DNA from: Caldichromatium japonicum
GTDB taxonomy: Bacteria; Pseudomonadota; Gammaproteobacteria; Chromatiales; Chromatiaceae
Direction: 5' to 3'
Length of the DNA stretch: 64,000 bases
NCBI RefSeq assembly: GCF_011290485.1
Contig: NZ_CP048029.1
Coordinates: forward strand, 2,738,501-2,802,500
The notes under the pieces are model-generated. The model ran no database searches and was not told the DNA's origin. It was given only the letters and a program-made list of their open reading frames with translations. Positions 7,562 through 17,920 of this stretch are shown piece by piece. Position numbers and translations under genes: made by a program. Every line of letters begins with the position of its first letter. Position 1 is the stretch's first letter.

Positions 7562-9427
7562 ATGGATGTCGAACTGATCGAGATCCAAGAGTTTCTAGCC
7601 GCACATCCGCCCTTCGATCAATTGCCGGATGAAACCCTGGCGCGCCTGGCACGCAATCTGCGGGTGCGTTATATCCGGCGGGGCCAGCCCTTCCCGCCCG
7701 AACGTTCTGACCCGCCCTGCCTATATGTCCTGCGTCGCGGGGCGGTGGAATTACGCAACGGGCGGGGGGAGCTGGTCGGCAAGCTCGCTGAAGGCGATCT
7801 CTGCGAACAGTATTGCCGCCAGGACCAGGACCCCTCGCCCCTCCAGGGACATACTGCGGAGGACACCCTGGCCTATGCCCTGCCTTGTGCCGAGCTCGCA
7901 CAGCTACGCGCCAGTTGCCCAAACTTTGCCGAACATTTCGAGCAATCGACGGCGCGTCGCCTGCGCAGGGCGCTCGATGTGGTGGTCGAATCGCCCAGTA
8001 TCGGCAATGGGCTGATGACAGTGCGGGTGCGCGACATGATCCGCCACCCGCCGATCGCCGCTGCGCCGCAGACCAGTATCCGCGAGGCAGCGCACCTGAT
8101 GTCGGAGCACCATGTCTCATCCCTCCTGATCATGGATGGCGAGCATCTGGTGGGGATGATCACCGACCGCGACCTGCGCAGCCGCTGTATCGCCGCTGGG
8201 CTCTCCACGGATCAGCCGGTGCGCGCGATCATGACCGAGCGCCTGACCACGGTCGATGCGGATACCCTGGGCTTTCAGGCCCTGCTCACCATGACCCGGC
8301 TCAATATCCATCATCTGCCGGTGATAGAGGACGGGCGGGTGATCGGGCTGATCTCATCGACCGATTTCACCCGTCTGCAAAGCGCCAATGCGATCTATCT
8401 GGTCAGCGACATCCAGCGGGCCGATTCGATGACGACCCTGGCCCAGATCAGCAGCCGGATCGCTGAACTTCAGGTCCAGCTCATTCTGAGCGGCGCTACC
8501 GCCACCCAGGTAGGCCAGGCGATCAGCGCCATCACCGATGCCATCACCCTCCGCCTGCTCGAACTCGCCGAATCCCAGTTCGGTGCTCCCCCCGTGCCCT
8601 ATGCCTGGCTGTTGGGCGGGTCACAGGCCAGGCGCGAGCAATCGGTCTATTCAGACCAAGACAACGCCCTATTGCTTGCCGATGTCCTCAAGCCAGAGGA
8701 TGAGCCCTATTTTGCGGAATTTGCCCAATTCGTGAACGAAGGGCTGCATGCCTGTGGCTTTGCGCGCTGCCCGGGCGAGGTCATGGCGAGCAACCCCAAA
8801 TGGCGTCAGACATTCAAGATCTGGAATAGATATTTTTCGGACTGGATCCTCAAACCCGAGCCCATGGCCCTGATGCTTGCAAGTGTCTTTTTCGATATGC
8901 GCGCCTTGCGCGACCCCCAGGGGCTGTGCGAGGAACTTCATGAGCGGATCATCGAGAAATCGCGCGCCAATCGGATCTTCATCGCCTATATGGCCGCCAA
9001 TGCGCTCAAGCATCGCCCGCCCCTTGGGTTTTTCCGCAACATCGTCCTGATCCAAGGCGGCGAGCACGATCATACCTTCGACATCAAACACCGTGGACTC
9101 ATCCCGATCATCGATCTGGCACGGGTCTATGCCCTTTCAACGGGAATCCGTGAAAACAATACAGCCGAGCGCCTGCAGACCGCCGCCGAGCGCGGCGCCT
9201 TGAGCCGCGATGGGGCCGCCGATCTCATCGATGCCCTTGAACTCATCGCCACCCTGCGTATGCGTCACCAAACCGATCAATTGCGCCAAGGTAAACCGCC
9301 GGATAATTTCCTCTCCCCCGATGCCCTCTCACCGCTCGAACGCCGGCATCTCAAAGACGCCTTTGTCCTGATTAATACCATGCAAGAGGCACTTGGTCAG
9401 CGTTATCAGACGGGGCGGTTTACCTAA
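7562..9427 (+). CDS. Cyclic nucleotide-binding/CBS/DUF294 nucleotidyltransferase-like protein
   Basis: This 621-residue protein has four parts. A CAP_ED-like cyclic nucleotide domain lies at about 15-135. Two CBS motifs lie at about 155-280 (MVGMITDRDLRSR and GLISSTDFTRL). A GlnD-like nucleotidyltransferase segment (DUF294) has the signature GGSQARREQSVYSDQDNALL at about 350-370. A helical C-terminal substrate-binding part (HRGLIPIIDLARVYAL) follows. Such proteins are commonly encoded beside a DnaQ-like exonuclease and acetyl-CoA synthetase and are thought to sense adenylate or cyclic nucleotides, but a target is not established. Here those partners are downstream, separated by two inserted genes. 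The ATG is chosen because the homologous N-terminus begins there. Confidence 0.87.
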   Translation: MDVELIEIQEFLAAHPPFDQLPDETLARLARNLRVRYIRRGQPFPPERSDPPCLYVLRRGAVELRNGRGELVGKLAEGDLCEQYCRQDQDPSPLQGHTAEDTLAYALPCAELAQLRASCPNFAEHFEQSTARRLRRALDVVVESPSIGNGLMTVRVRDMIRHPPIAAAPQTSIREAAHLMSEHHVSSLLIMDGEHLVGMITDRDLRSRCIAAGLSTDQPVRAIMTERLTTVDADTLGFQALLTMTRLNIHHLPVIEDGRVIGLISSTDFTRLQSANAIYLVSDIQRADSMTTLAQISSRIAELQVQLILSGATATQVGQAISAITDAITLRLLELAESQFGAPPVPYAWLLGGSQARREQSVYSDQDNALLLADVLKPEDEPYFAEFAQFVNEGLHACGFARCPGEVMASNPKWRQTFKIWNRYFSDWILKPEPMALMLASVFFDMRALRDPQGLCEELHERIIEKSRANRIFIAYMAANALKHRPPLGFFRNIVLIQGGEHDHTFDIKHRGLIPIIDLARVYALSTGIRENNTAERLQTAAERGALSRDGAADLIDALELIATLRMRHQTDQLRQGKPPDNFLSPDALSPLERRHLKDAFVLINTMQEALGQRYQTGRFT

Positions 9428-9434
9428 AAACCAT

Positions 9435-9456
9435 ACGGGCGCATCGCGTACCCTAC
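9435..9456. repeat. Dispersed palindrome followed by a T-run
   Basis: This is a member of the GTAGGG...CCCTAC family (reads ACGGGCGCATCGCGTACCCTAC with mismatches in the left arm). It lies between the DUF294 stop and the methyltransferase start and is followed directly by TTTTTCTTG, so it could act as a partial terminator inside the cluster. Confidence 0.5.
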
Positions 9457-9485
9457 TTTTTCTTGTCAACCTGGAAATCTTCTCA

Positions 9486-11066
9486 ATGACTTGGAACCTC
9501 GGCTATAACACAGACCTTGGCTATACCTATGGCTATTATCGGGAACAGGATCCAAGCTGGCTCGACCTCTGCGCACTCATCAAAGGCGCTGCCCCACCTA
9601 GCCTATGGGCGGGGGATCAATTGCGCTATCTCGAATTGGGATGTGGGCAAGGCTTGAATCTCTGTTTGATCGCCGCCTGTCACCCCCAGATCGAATTCGT
9701 CGGAATCGATTTCAATCCACAACATATCGCCCATGCGCAAAGGCTGGCGCACACCGCTGGTCTTCACAATGTGCGATTCATCGAGGGCAACTTCGTCGAG
9801 CTCGGCAGGGCCTGGCCTGCTGAGCTTGGTCGATTCCAGTATGCCTCGGCGCACGGGATCCTCTCCTGGATCGGGCGTACGGCCCGCGATGGACTGTATG
9901 CCTGTTTGGACGCAGCCTTACTGCCAGGCGCACTGGGCTATTTTTCATACAACACCCTGCCGGGGTGGCTTTCGACCCTGCCGGTACAGCATCTTTTAAG
10001 GCTTTGGCAGACACGCGAGGGACTCTCGAGCCTTAAGGCCATCGAACTCGGTCGAGCCCGCTTTGAGACGATGATTCAGGTCAATGCGGCTATGTGCCGT
10101 GTGCTGCCGGCGATGAGGGCGCGGATCGGGCAATTAGCCAAACACGACCGCAGCTATCTGGTCAATGAATATCTCCATGAAGAATGGACGGCCTTTTGGT
10201 TCGATGAACTTGCCGCCGAGATGTCACCCCACAAGCTCACCTATCTGGGGACTGCCGCAGCCGGCGATTGGTATCTGCCGGTGATGTTGCTGCCCGATTG
10301 GCGGGCGATCCTCAATCAATACGAAGACCCGATCATACGCGAAACCATGTTCGATGTATTGATCAATCAGTCCTTCCGCCGTGATCTCTGGATCAAGGGT
10401 CAAACACCGCTGTGGCTCGAGGATCAGCGGCAGGCGATCCTGAATCGGCGCTGTGTGCTTTTAAATCGTCCCCAACCCAAAGCAGAGGGTCAAAACCCCT
10501 ATCAGTTCAATACCAGCCTGGGTGAGATCCAGGGCAAGCCCGAGGTCTATGGCCCGCTGTATGAGGCCGTTGCCGCTGGTCCCAAGACCATCGCTGAGCT
10601 GATGCACGTGCCGGTCGGCACCCCTGCCACTGGAGCAACGCCTGCGGCCAATCTCACCCTGGGAGATGTCTTAAAGGCGGTCGGTTTGATGCTGCATGCA
10701 GGGCATATTGCACTCGTGCACGAGGTCAAATCGGACAAGCCTGCCAAATCATTGAACCGCACGATCTTCAATGCCGTGCTCGCTGGGGGCCCTTACCGCC
10801 ATGTCATCGCCTCAGCACTCCCCTGGGTCCTGATGGTCTCGGACGTCGATCTGATGCTCTGCGGGCTGTATCTCGCCAACCCCAAGGTCAATGCCCAACA
10901 GCTGGCCGGCCTTTGGGTGGATCGTCTCTCAAGCCTGGGACGCGGTCTCATCCATGAGGGTCAGTCACTCACCAGCCGCGAGACAATGCTGCCGCGGGCC
11001 CAGGAGCTGGCCACTGTATTCATCGAGCGGACTTTCCCTACCTGGCAGCGTTTAGGGGTGATATGA
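9486..11066 (+). CDS. Class I SAM-dependent methyltransferase with regulatory domain (MethyTransf_Reg type)
   Basis: The SAM-binding motif I is YLELGCGQGLNLCL at about residues 48-61, with acidic motif II (EFVGIDFNP) and HGILSWI in the motif IV/post region. The middle of the 526-residue protein (MRARIGQLAKHDRSYLVNEYLHEEW) matches the methyltransferase regulatory domain (PF10119) known from rickettsial protein-lysine methyltransferases PKMT1/2. The extreme N-terminus is YNTDLGYTYGYYREQ. The family link suggests protein lysine methylation, but the substrate is inferred. The ATG at 9486 begins the conserved part; an earlier in-frame start would overlap the previous gene. It overlaps the next gene by 4 bp. 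Confidence 0.82.
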   Translation: MTWNLGYNTDLGYTYGYYREQDPSWLDLCALIKGAAPPSLWAGDQLRYLELGCGQGLNLCLIAACHPQIEFVGIDFNPQHIAHAQRLAHTAGLHNVRFIEGNFVELGRAWPAELGRFQYASAHGILSWIGRTARDGLYACLDAALLPGALGYFSYNTLPGWLSTLPVQHLLRLWQTREGLSSLKAIELGRARFETMIQVNAAMCRVLPAMRARIGQLAKHDRSYLVNEYLHEEWTAFWFDELAAEMSPHKLTYLGTAAAGDWYLPVMLLPDWRAILNQYEDPIIRETMFDVLINQSFRRDLWIKGQTPLWLEDQRQAILNRRCVLLNRPQPKAEGQNPYQFNTSLGEIQGKPEVYGPLYEAVAAGPKTIAELMHVPVGTPATGATPAANLTLGDVLKAVGLMLHAGHIALVHEVKSDKPAKSLNRTIFNAVLAGGPYRHVIASALPWVLMVSDVDLMLCGLYLANPKVNAQQLAGLWVDRLSSLGRGLIHEGQSLTSRETMLPRAQELATVFIERTFPTWQRLGVI

Positions 11067-12421
11067 ATCTCCTGTTCATCCACCAAAACTTCCCCGGCCA
11101 GTTCAAACATCCGGCCCCCGCCTTGGCCCAACGCGGCCATCGGGTCTTGGCGCTGCGGCTGCAAGAAGGCGGCCAGGTGCAGGACTGGCCGGGGGTTGGG
11201 GCGATCCCTTATCAGGCCGACCGCGGCACCAGCTCGAGCGTCCACCCCTGGATCGCCGATCTCGAGACCAAGGTGATCCGCGCCGAGGCCTGTTTTCGCG
11301 CTGCGCGCCGCTTGCGCGAGCAGGGATTTAAGCCAGACGCGATCATCGCCCACTCCGGCTGGGGGGAGAGCCTGTTTCTCAAAGAGCTCTGGCCGAAGGC
11401 GCAGCTGGGGATCTATTGCGAGTTCTTTTATCACCCGAAGGGCGCTGATGTCGGCTTCGACCCCGAATTTCCCTCCGCCGATCCCGAGGCAGAGGGCTGT
11501 TGCCTGCGGTTGAAGAACATCAATAACCTCCTGCATTTTGCCATCGCCGACACCGGTCTCTTCCCCACCCGCTGGCAGGCGGGCACCTTTCCCGAACCCT
11601 TTCGCAGTCGAATCGTTATCATCCACGACGGGATCGACACCAAGACGGTCAGCCCCAACCCAGGGGTGAGCCTGACCCTGAAGACAGGCGCAGGTGAGAC
11701 CCGGCAACTGACCCGTGCCGATGAGGTGATCACCTTCGTCAACCGCAACCTCGAGCCCTATCGCGGCTTTCATGTCTTCATGCGCGCCCTGCCTGAGCTC
11801 TTGGCCCGCCGACCCCACGCGCGGGTATTGATCGTGGGGGGACAGGGAACGAGTTATGGTGCAGCGCCCGATCTGACGCACTACAAGGGGCTTAAGACCT
11901 GGCGCGAGATCTTCACCGCTGAGGTCAGGCCCTCGATCCCGGACCCCGATTGGGTGCGGGTGCATTTTTTAGGCAACCTCCCCTATCCCCAGTTCATCGC
12001 CCTGTTGCAGCTGACGACCGTCCATGTCTATCTCACCTATCCCTTTGTGCTTTCGTGGAGCCTCATCGAGGCGATGAGCGCGGGTTGCACGATCGTGGCA
12101 AGTCAGACCCCGCCAGTCAGCGAGGTGATCCACCACCAAGAGACCGGCTGGCTGGTGGATTTTTTCGATCGACAGGGGCTTGTCGATGCGGTGTGCGCCC
12201 TGCTCGATAACCCGATGATGCGCCAACGTCTGGGCGAAAACGCCCGCGCCTTTGTACAGGGGCACTATGACCTCAAGCGGGTCTGTCTGCCGCAGCAGAT
12301 CGCCTGGGTGGAGGGGTTGCGCCAGGCTGGCACTTGCTCAGCCGTAGAATGGCAGGTCAGAGGTATAGAGACGGCGCGCATGATCTCACCAGACTGCCGA
12401 GCATTGGCATGCCGATCCTGA
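11063..12421 (+). CDS. GT4-type glycosyltransferase
   Basis: This 452-residue GT-B fold enzyme begins MNLLFIHQNFPGQFKHPAPALAQRGH, a start typical of the GT4 group often paired with methyltransferases. The donor half carries FVNRNLEPYRGFHVFMRAL, RVLIVGGQG and LSWSLIEAMSAGCTIVASQT, with the expected glutamate in the nucleotide-sugar site. It would transfer a sugar from a nucleotide donor; the acceptor could be a polysaccharide or a surface protein. The ATGA overlap with the methyltransferase indicates translational coupling and perhaps a shared target. It overlaps the exonuclease start by 13 bp. Confidence 0.85.
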   Translation: MNLLFIHQNFPGQFKHPAPALAQRGHRVLALRLQEGGQVQDWPGVGAIPYQADRGTSSSVHPWIADLETKVIRAEACFRAARRLREQGFKPDAIIAHSGWGESLFLKELWPKAQLGIYCEFFYHPKGADVGFDPEFPSADPEAEGCCLRLKNINNLLHFAIADTGLFPTRWQAGTFPEPFRSRIVIIHDGIDTKTVSPNPGVSLTLKTGAGETRQLTRADEVITFVNRNLEPYRGFHVFMRALPELLARRPHARVLIVGGQGTSYGAAPDLTHYKGLKTWREIFTAEVRPSIPDPDWVRVHFLGNLPYPQFIALLQLTTVHVYLTYPFVLSWSLIEAMSAGCTIVASQTPPVSEVIHHQETGWLVDFFDRQGLVDAVCALLDNPMMRQRLGENARAFVQGHYDLKRVCLPQQIAWVEGLRQAGTCSAVEWQVRGIETARMISPDCRALACRS

Positions 12422-13086
12422 TCGATTGGTCGCGACGCTGGCACCACCGCCTCGCACCGCCCAGCCCATTGCGGGATTATCTCGCCCGCTCCTTCCCCAA
12501 CCCGCGCGCCGATTACCGTAGCGTCGAGTATTTGGCGGTCGATCTGGAGACCACAGGACTAGACCCACGCAAGGATGCGATCCTCAGTGTCGGCTATGTC
12601 GCCCTATATGGGCCGGAGATCCTCCTCGCCAGCGCCCGCCATCACCTGGTACGGGTTGATCGCGCCATCCCCGAGACCAGCGCCGTGATCCACCAGATCA
12701 CCGATGACCAGGCCGCCAGCGGCCTGCCTTTGGAGGAGGTCCTTGGCGAGCTCTTGGGGGCACTCGCCGGACGGGTATTGATCGCCCATCACGCCGCGAT
12801 CGAACTGGGTTTTTTATCTGCTGCCTGTCAACGACTCTGGGGTCAGGGATTGGTGGTCCGGCTCATCGATACACAGCTATTGGCCCAGCGTGCCCTAGAC
12901 CGGCGCCAGCTCCCCTATAAGCCTGCGGATCTACGTCTACATGCACTGGCCAGCCGGTATAACCTGCCGCGTCACAGCGCCCACAATGCCTTAAGCGACG
13001 CAATCACCGCCGCCGAACTCTTCCTGGCTCAGGCGGCCTATCGCGACGATGGGCGGGGAGTGCGTCTGGCCGAATTTTTGTGTTGA
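12409..13086 (+). CDS. DnaQ-like 3'-5' exonuclease
   Basis: The DEDD exonuclease motifs are present: Exo I VDLETTGLDP with Asp45 and Glu47, Exo II in VLIAHHAAIELGFL, and Exo III HNALSDAITAAELFL. The 225-residue length fits the stand-alone DnaQ-like proteins encoded with DUF294/CBS proteins and acs. It is probably a cytoplasmic DNA or RNA 3'-5' exonuclease. Its role in that conserved neighbourhood is not known. The ATG at 12409 (MPILIDWSRRW) was chosen over an upstream in-frame codon because it leaves a short overlap with the previous gene and a normal length. Confidence 0.85.
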   Translation: MPILIDWSRRWHHRLAPPSPLRDYLARSFPNPRADYRSVEYLAVDLETTGLDPRKDAILSVGYVALYGPEILLASARHHLVRVDRAIPETSAVIHQITDDQAASGLPLEEVLGELLGALAGRVLIAHHAAIELGFLSAACQRLWGQGLVVRLIDTQLLAQRALDRRQLPYKPADLRLHALASRYNLPRHSAHNALSDAITAAELFLAQAAYRDDGRGVRLAEFLC

Positions 13087-13150
13087 CCGGCTTGGGTCGC
13101 TAGCTTGGCTATTACCCAAGGGTTTATATTCATCGCGCCTCTCAGTCCTG

Positions 13151-13177
13151 CCGCCTCAAGGTCCAGGCGGTTTTTTT
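13151..13177 (+). terminator. Rho-independent terminator
   Basis: CCGCCT at 13151-13156 pairs with AGGCGG at 13165-13170, followed by seven T residues. It follows the exonuclease gene and precedes acs, so acs probably has its own promoter. Confidence 0.75.
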
Positions 13178-13218
13178 GAACATCAGCCCTAAATATAGAA
13201 GAAGATCGAGGAGCGCCC

Positions 13219-15165
<1,947 letters not shown>

Positions 15166-15172
15166 ACCGCCC

Positions 15173-15201
15173 GGTCCGGCTTGGGTGGTCCAGGCCGGAC
15201 C
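15173..15201 (+). terminator. Hairpin after acs, possible terminator
   Basis: GGTCCGGC at 15173-15180 pairs perfectly with GCCGGACC at 15194-15201 across a 13-base loop. The following CCTGTTT is a weak T-tract, so termination may be partial or factor dependent. Confidence 0.5.
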
Positions 15202-15319
15202 CCTGTTTAAACAGATGCCGGGGAGAAAGCAGGATCGCAGGGAGGCGTGGTGATGATCTTTATATTAAGGGCGCACGAGGCGCTGTCTGGCAAAACATAT
15301 CTATTCAAGAGGTTTACGC

Positions 15320-16153
15320 TTGTCTACATCCGTTCGAGTCGGCGTGTTCGTCGATGCCGAGAACATCCGTTACAACGGCGGCTATCAGATGCGTTATGAC
15401 GTCTTGCGCCGCTTTGCCGCCCGCAACGGCGGCGTCTTACAACGTCTGAATACTTATATGGCCTTCGACGCCGAGCGCGCGCGCGAGGATGTCGAATACC
15501 GCAAAAAGACCCATGCCTATCAGCAGATGGTGCGCGACTTCGGCTGGAAGATCACCGCCAAGACCGTGCGCCGTTATACCGATGAATCGGGCAACGTCAC
15601 CACCAAGGCCAACTCTGACCTGGATATGGCGGTGGATGCCATGCTCCAGGCCAATCGGCTCGATCAGGTCCTCCTGGTCACGGGCGATGGCGATTTCTTG
15701 CAGGTCGTCGAGGCCCTGCAAAACGCCGGCTGTCGGGTCGAATTGATCGGTTTCAAAAACGTCTCGCGCCTGTTGCAACAGCGGGTCGATGCCTTTTATT
15801 CGGGCTTCCTCATCCCAGATCTCTTACCGATCTCCTATGAACCGCGCAATGAATGGGGTAAACCAGGTTCATGCGTGCGCGGGGTCTGCACCAAATGGTT
15901 CCCCGACAAGGGCTATGGCTTTTTGCGCTTTATGAACCAGATCTCGCCCAATCTGTGGGTCACCGACCCGCGCGAGTCCGATTCGCCCTATGTCAGCGTC
16001 TTCTGCCATGCCAATGAGCTGGCTGACGAGGTCACCGAGGAGCTCCTGATGAATCGCGAGACCGCACTCGAGTTCTATATCCAGGAAAGCGAGCAAAAGG
16101 ACAATGGACTGGTGGCTAATAATGTGCGTCTGGCATTCTCGGTCAATCGATAG
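15320..16153 (+). CDS. NYN domain (LabA/DUF88) protein with cold-shock-like C-terminal part
   Basis: The N-terminal NYN/PIN-like nuclease fold shows conserved acidic residues in GVFVDAENI (Asp11), NSDLDMAVDAM and LLVTGDGDFL. The C-terminal part (GVCTKWFPDKGYGFLRFM ... VFCHANEL) looks like a cold-shock/OB RNA-binding domain with its KGYGF motif. Together they suggest an RNA-binding ribonuclease of 277 residues. The start is a TTG at 15320 with AAGAGG upstream; no ATG would keep the conserved first strand. It lies 36 bp before pilB, but no functional tie to pili is known. Confidence 0.8.
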   Translation: MSTSVRVGVFVDAENIRYNGGYQMRYDVLRRFAARNGGVLQRLNTYMAFDAERAREDVEYRKKTHAYQQMVRDFGWKITAKTVRRYTDESGNVTTKANSDLDMAVDAMLQANRLDQVLLVTGDGDFLQVVEALQNAGCRVELIGFKNVSRLLQQRVDAFYSGFLIPDLLPISYEPRNEWGKPGSCVRGVCTKWFPDKGYGFLRFMNQISPNLWVTDPRESDSPYVSVFCHANELADEVTEELLMNRETALEFYIQESEQKDNGLVANNVRLAFSVNR

Positions 16154-16189
16154 TCTCTGGGTGACTTGAAACGACGGGGGTGATCTGCA

Positions 16190-17905
16190 ATGGCCAAGGA
16201 TCAAGCCACCTTCAAACCCTCTGGGCTGGCCTGGCGACTGGTCAAGGAGCAGCTCATCTCCGAGTCCCAGATGCACGCCGCCTATCAAGAGGCGCGCGCC
16301 AAGGGACGCACCTTCGTCCAACACCTGGTCACCGAAAATATCCTTGAGCCGCGGCGCATCGCGGTCCTGGCCTCGCATGAGTTCGGCGTCCCCCTACTCG
16401 ATCTGGATGCCTTCGATCCTGGACTCATGCCTATGAACCTGGTCGATGAGCGCCTGATCACCAAACATCGCGCTCTGCCGCTGATGCGCCGCGGCAACCG
16501 ACTATTCCTGGCGCTGTCCGACCCTACCAATGAGCAGGCGATCGAAGAGATCCGGTTCAATACCGGTCTGATCACCGAACCCATCATCGTCGAGGACCAC
16601 AAGCTGGGCGCTGCCATCGATAAGACGCTCCATGCCCAGGATACCTCACTGATCGGCGACTTCGCTGATGCCGATCTGGAAAAGCTGCAGATCGAGGGCG
16701 GCGACGATGAGGATACCGAGAACCTGGATGCCAATATCGATGAGGCCCCCATCGTCCGCTATGTCAACAAGATCCTGGTGGATGCCATCACCTCTGGCGC
16801 CTCGGATATCCATTTCGAGCCGTTTGAGAAGTTCTTCCGCATCCGCTTCCGCCAGGATGGGCTGCTGCGTGAGGTCGCCAACCCGCCGCTCAATATCGCT
16901 GGCCGTCTGGTCTCACGCCTGAAGGTCATGTCGCGCATGAATATCGCCGAGCGCCGGGTCCCCCAGGATGGTCGCATCAAGCTCAAGGTCAGCCGTACGC
17001 GCGACATCGATTTCCGGGTCAATACCTTGCCGACCCTCTATGGCGAAAAGGTGGTACTGCGGATCCTGGACTCGAGTGCGGCCCAGGTGGGGATCGACGC
17101 CCTGGGCTTTGAGCCTGAACAACGCGAGAATTTCCTCAAGGCCATCCAAAAACCATACGGCATGATCCTGGTCACTGGTCCCACCGGCTCAGGCAAGACC
17201 GTCTCGCTCTATACCGCCCTCAATATCCTCAATAAACCCGAGATCAATATCTCGACGGTCGAGGACCCCGTCGAGATCCAGGTCGCAGGGATCAATCAGG
17301 TCAATCTCAATCCCAAGAGCGGGCTTACCTTCGCCGAGGCCCTGCGCGCCTTCTTACGTCAAGATCCCGATGTCATCATGGTCGGCGAGATCCGTGATCT
17401 CGAGACCGCCGAGATCGCGGTCAAGGCCGCCCAGACCGGTCACCTAGTGCTCTCGACCCTCCATACCAACGATGCCCCCCAAACCCTGACGCGTCTGGCC
17501 AACATGGGGGTGCCACCATTCAACATCGCCTCTTCGGTATTGTTGATCATGGCCCAGCGCCTGGTGCGCCGGCTGTGCATCCATTGCCGCCAGCCCCTCG
17601 ATCTCCCGCGCGCCGCCATGCTCGAGGAAGGCTTCACTGAGGAGGAGATCAATCAGGGATTTACCGTCTATGGACCCGTCGGCTGCGAAAAGTGCAACAA
17701 GGGCTACCGCGGACGCATCGGTATCTTTCAGGTCATGCCGATCTCAGAGGCGACCGCCCGTCTGATCATGGAGGGGGGCAATTCGCTCCAGCTCGCCAAT
17801 CAAGCCAGGCGGGAAGGGATCTCAGATTTACGCCAATCTGGTCTGCGCAAGGTCAAGGCCGGGATCACCAGCCTTGAAGAGGTCAACCGCGTCACTCGGG
17901 ACTAA
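16190..17905 (+). CDS. pilB: Type IV pilus assembly ATPase PilB
   Basis: This 571-residue ATPase has an N-terminal MshEN-like domain, Walker A GPTGSGKT at about 330, the aspartate box VEDPVEI, Walker B region DPDVIMVGEIRD, the histidine box STLHTNDA and the zinc tetracysteine (CIHC ... CEKC). It powers pilus extension at the cytoplasmic face by driving PilC. The length is normal. It is followed after 15 bp by pilC and then pilD and coaE. The major pilin gene pilA, often next to pilB, is not in the window. Confidence 0.95.
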   Translation: MAKDQATFKPSGLAWRLVKEQLISESQMHAAYQEARAKGRTFVQHLVTENILEPRRIAVLASHEFGVPLLDLDAFDPGLMPMNLVDERLITKHRALPLMRRGNRLFLALSDPTNEQAIEEIRFNTGLITEPIIVEDHKLGAAIDKTLHAQDTSLIGDFADADLEKLQIEGGDDEDTENLDANIDEAPIVRYVNKILVDAITSGASDIHFEPFEKFFRIRFRQDGLLREVANPPLNIAGRLVSRLKVMSRMNIAERRVPQDGRIKLKVSRTRDIDFRVNTLPTLYGEKVVLRILDSSAAQVGIDALGFEPEQRENFLKAIQKPYGMILVTGPTGSGKTVSLYTALNILNKPEINISTVEDPVEIQVAGINQVNLNPKSGLTFAEALRAFLRQDPDVIMVGEIRDLETAEIAVKAAQTGHLVLSTLHTNDAPQTLTRLANMGVPPFNIASSVLLIMAQRLVRRLCIHCRQPLDLPRAAMLEEGFTEEEINQGFTVYGPVGCEKCNKGYRGRIGIFQVMPISEATARLIMEGGNSLQLANQARREGISDLRQSGLRKVKAGITSLEEVNRVTRD

Positions 17906-17920
17906 TGAGGAGTATCTGTT

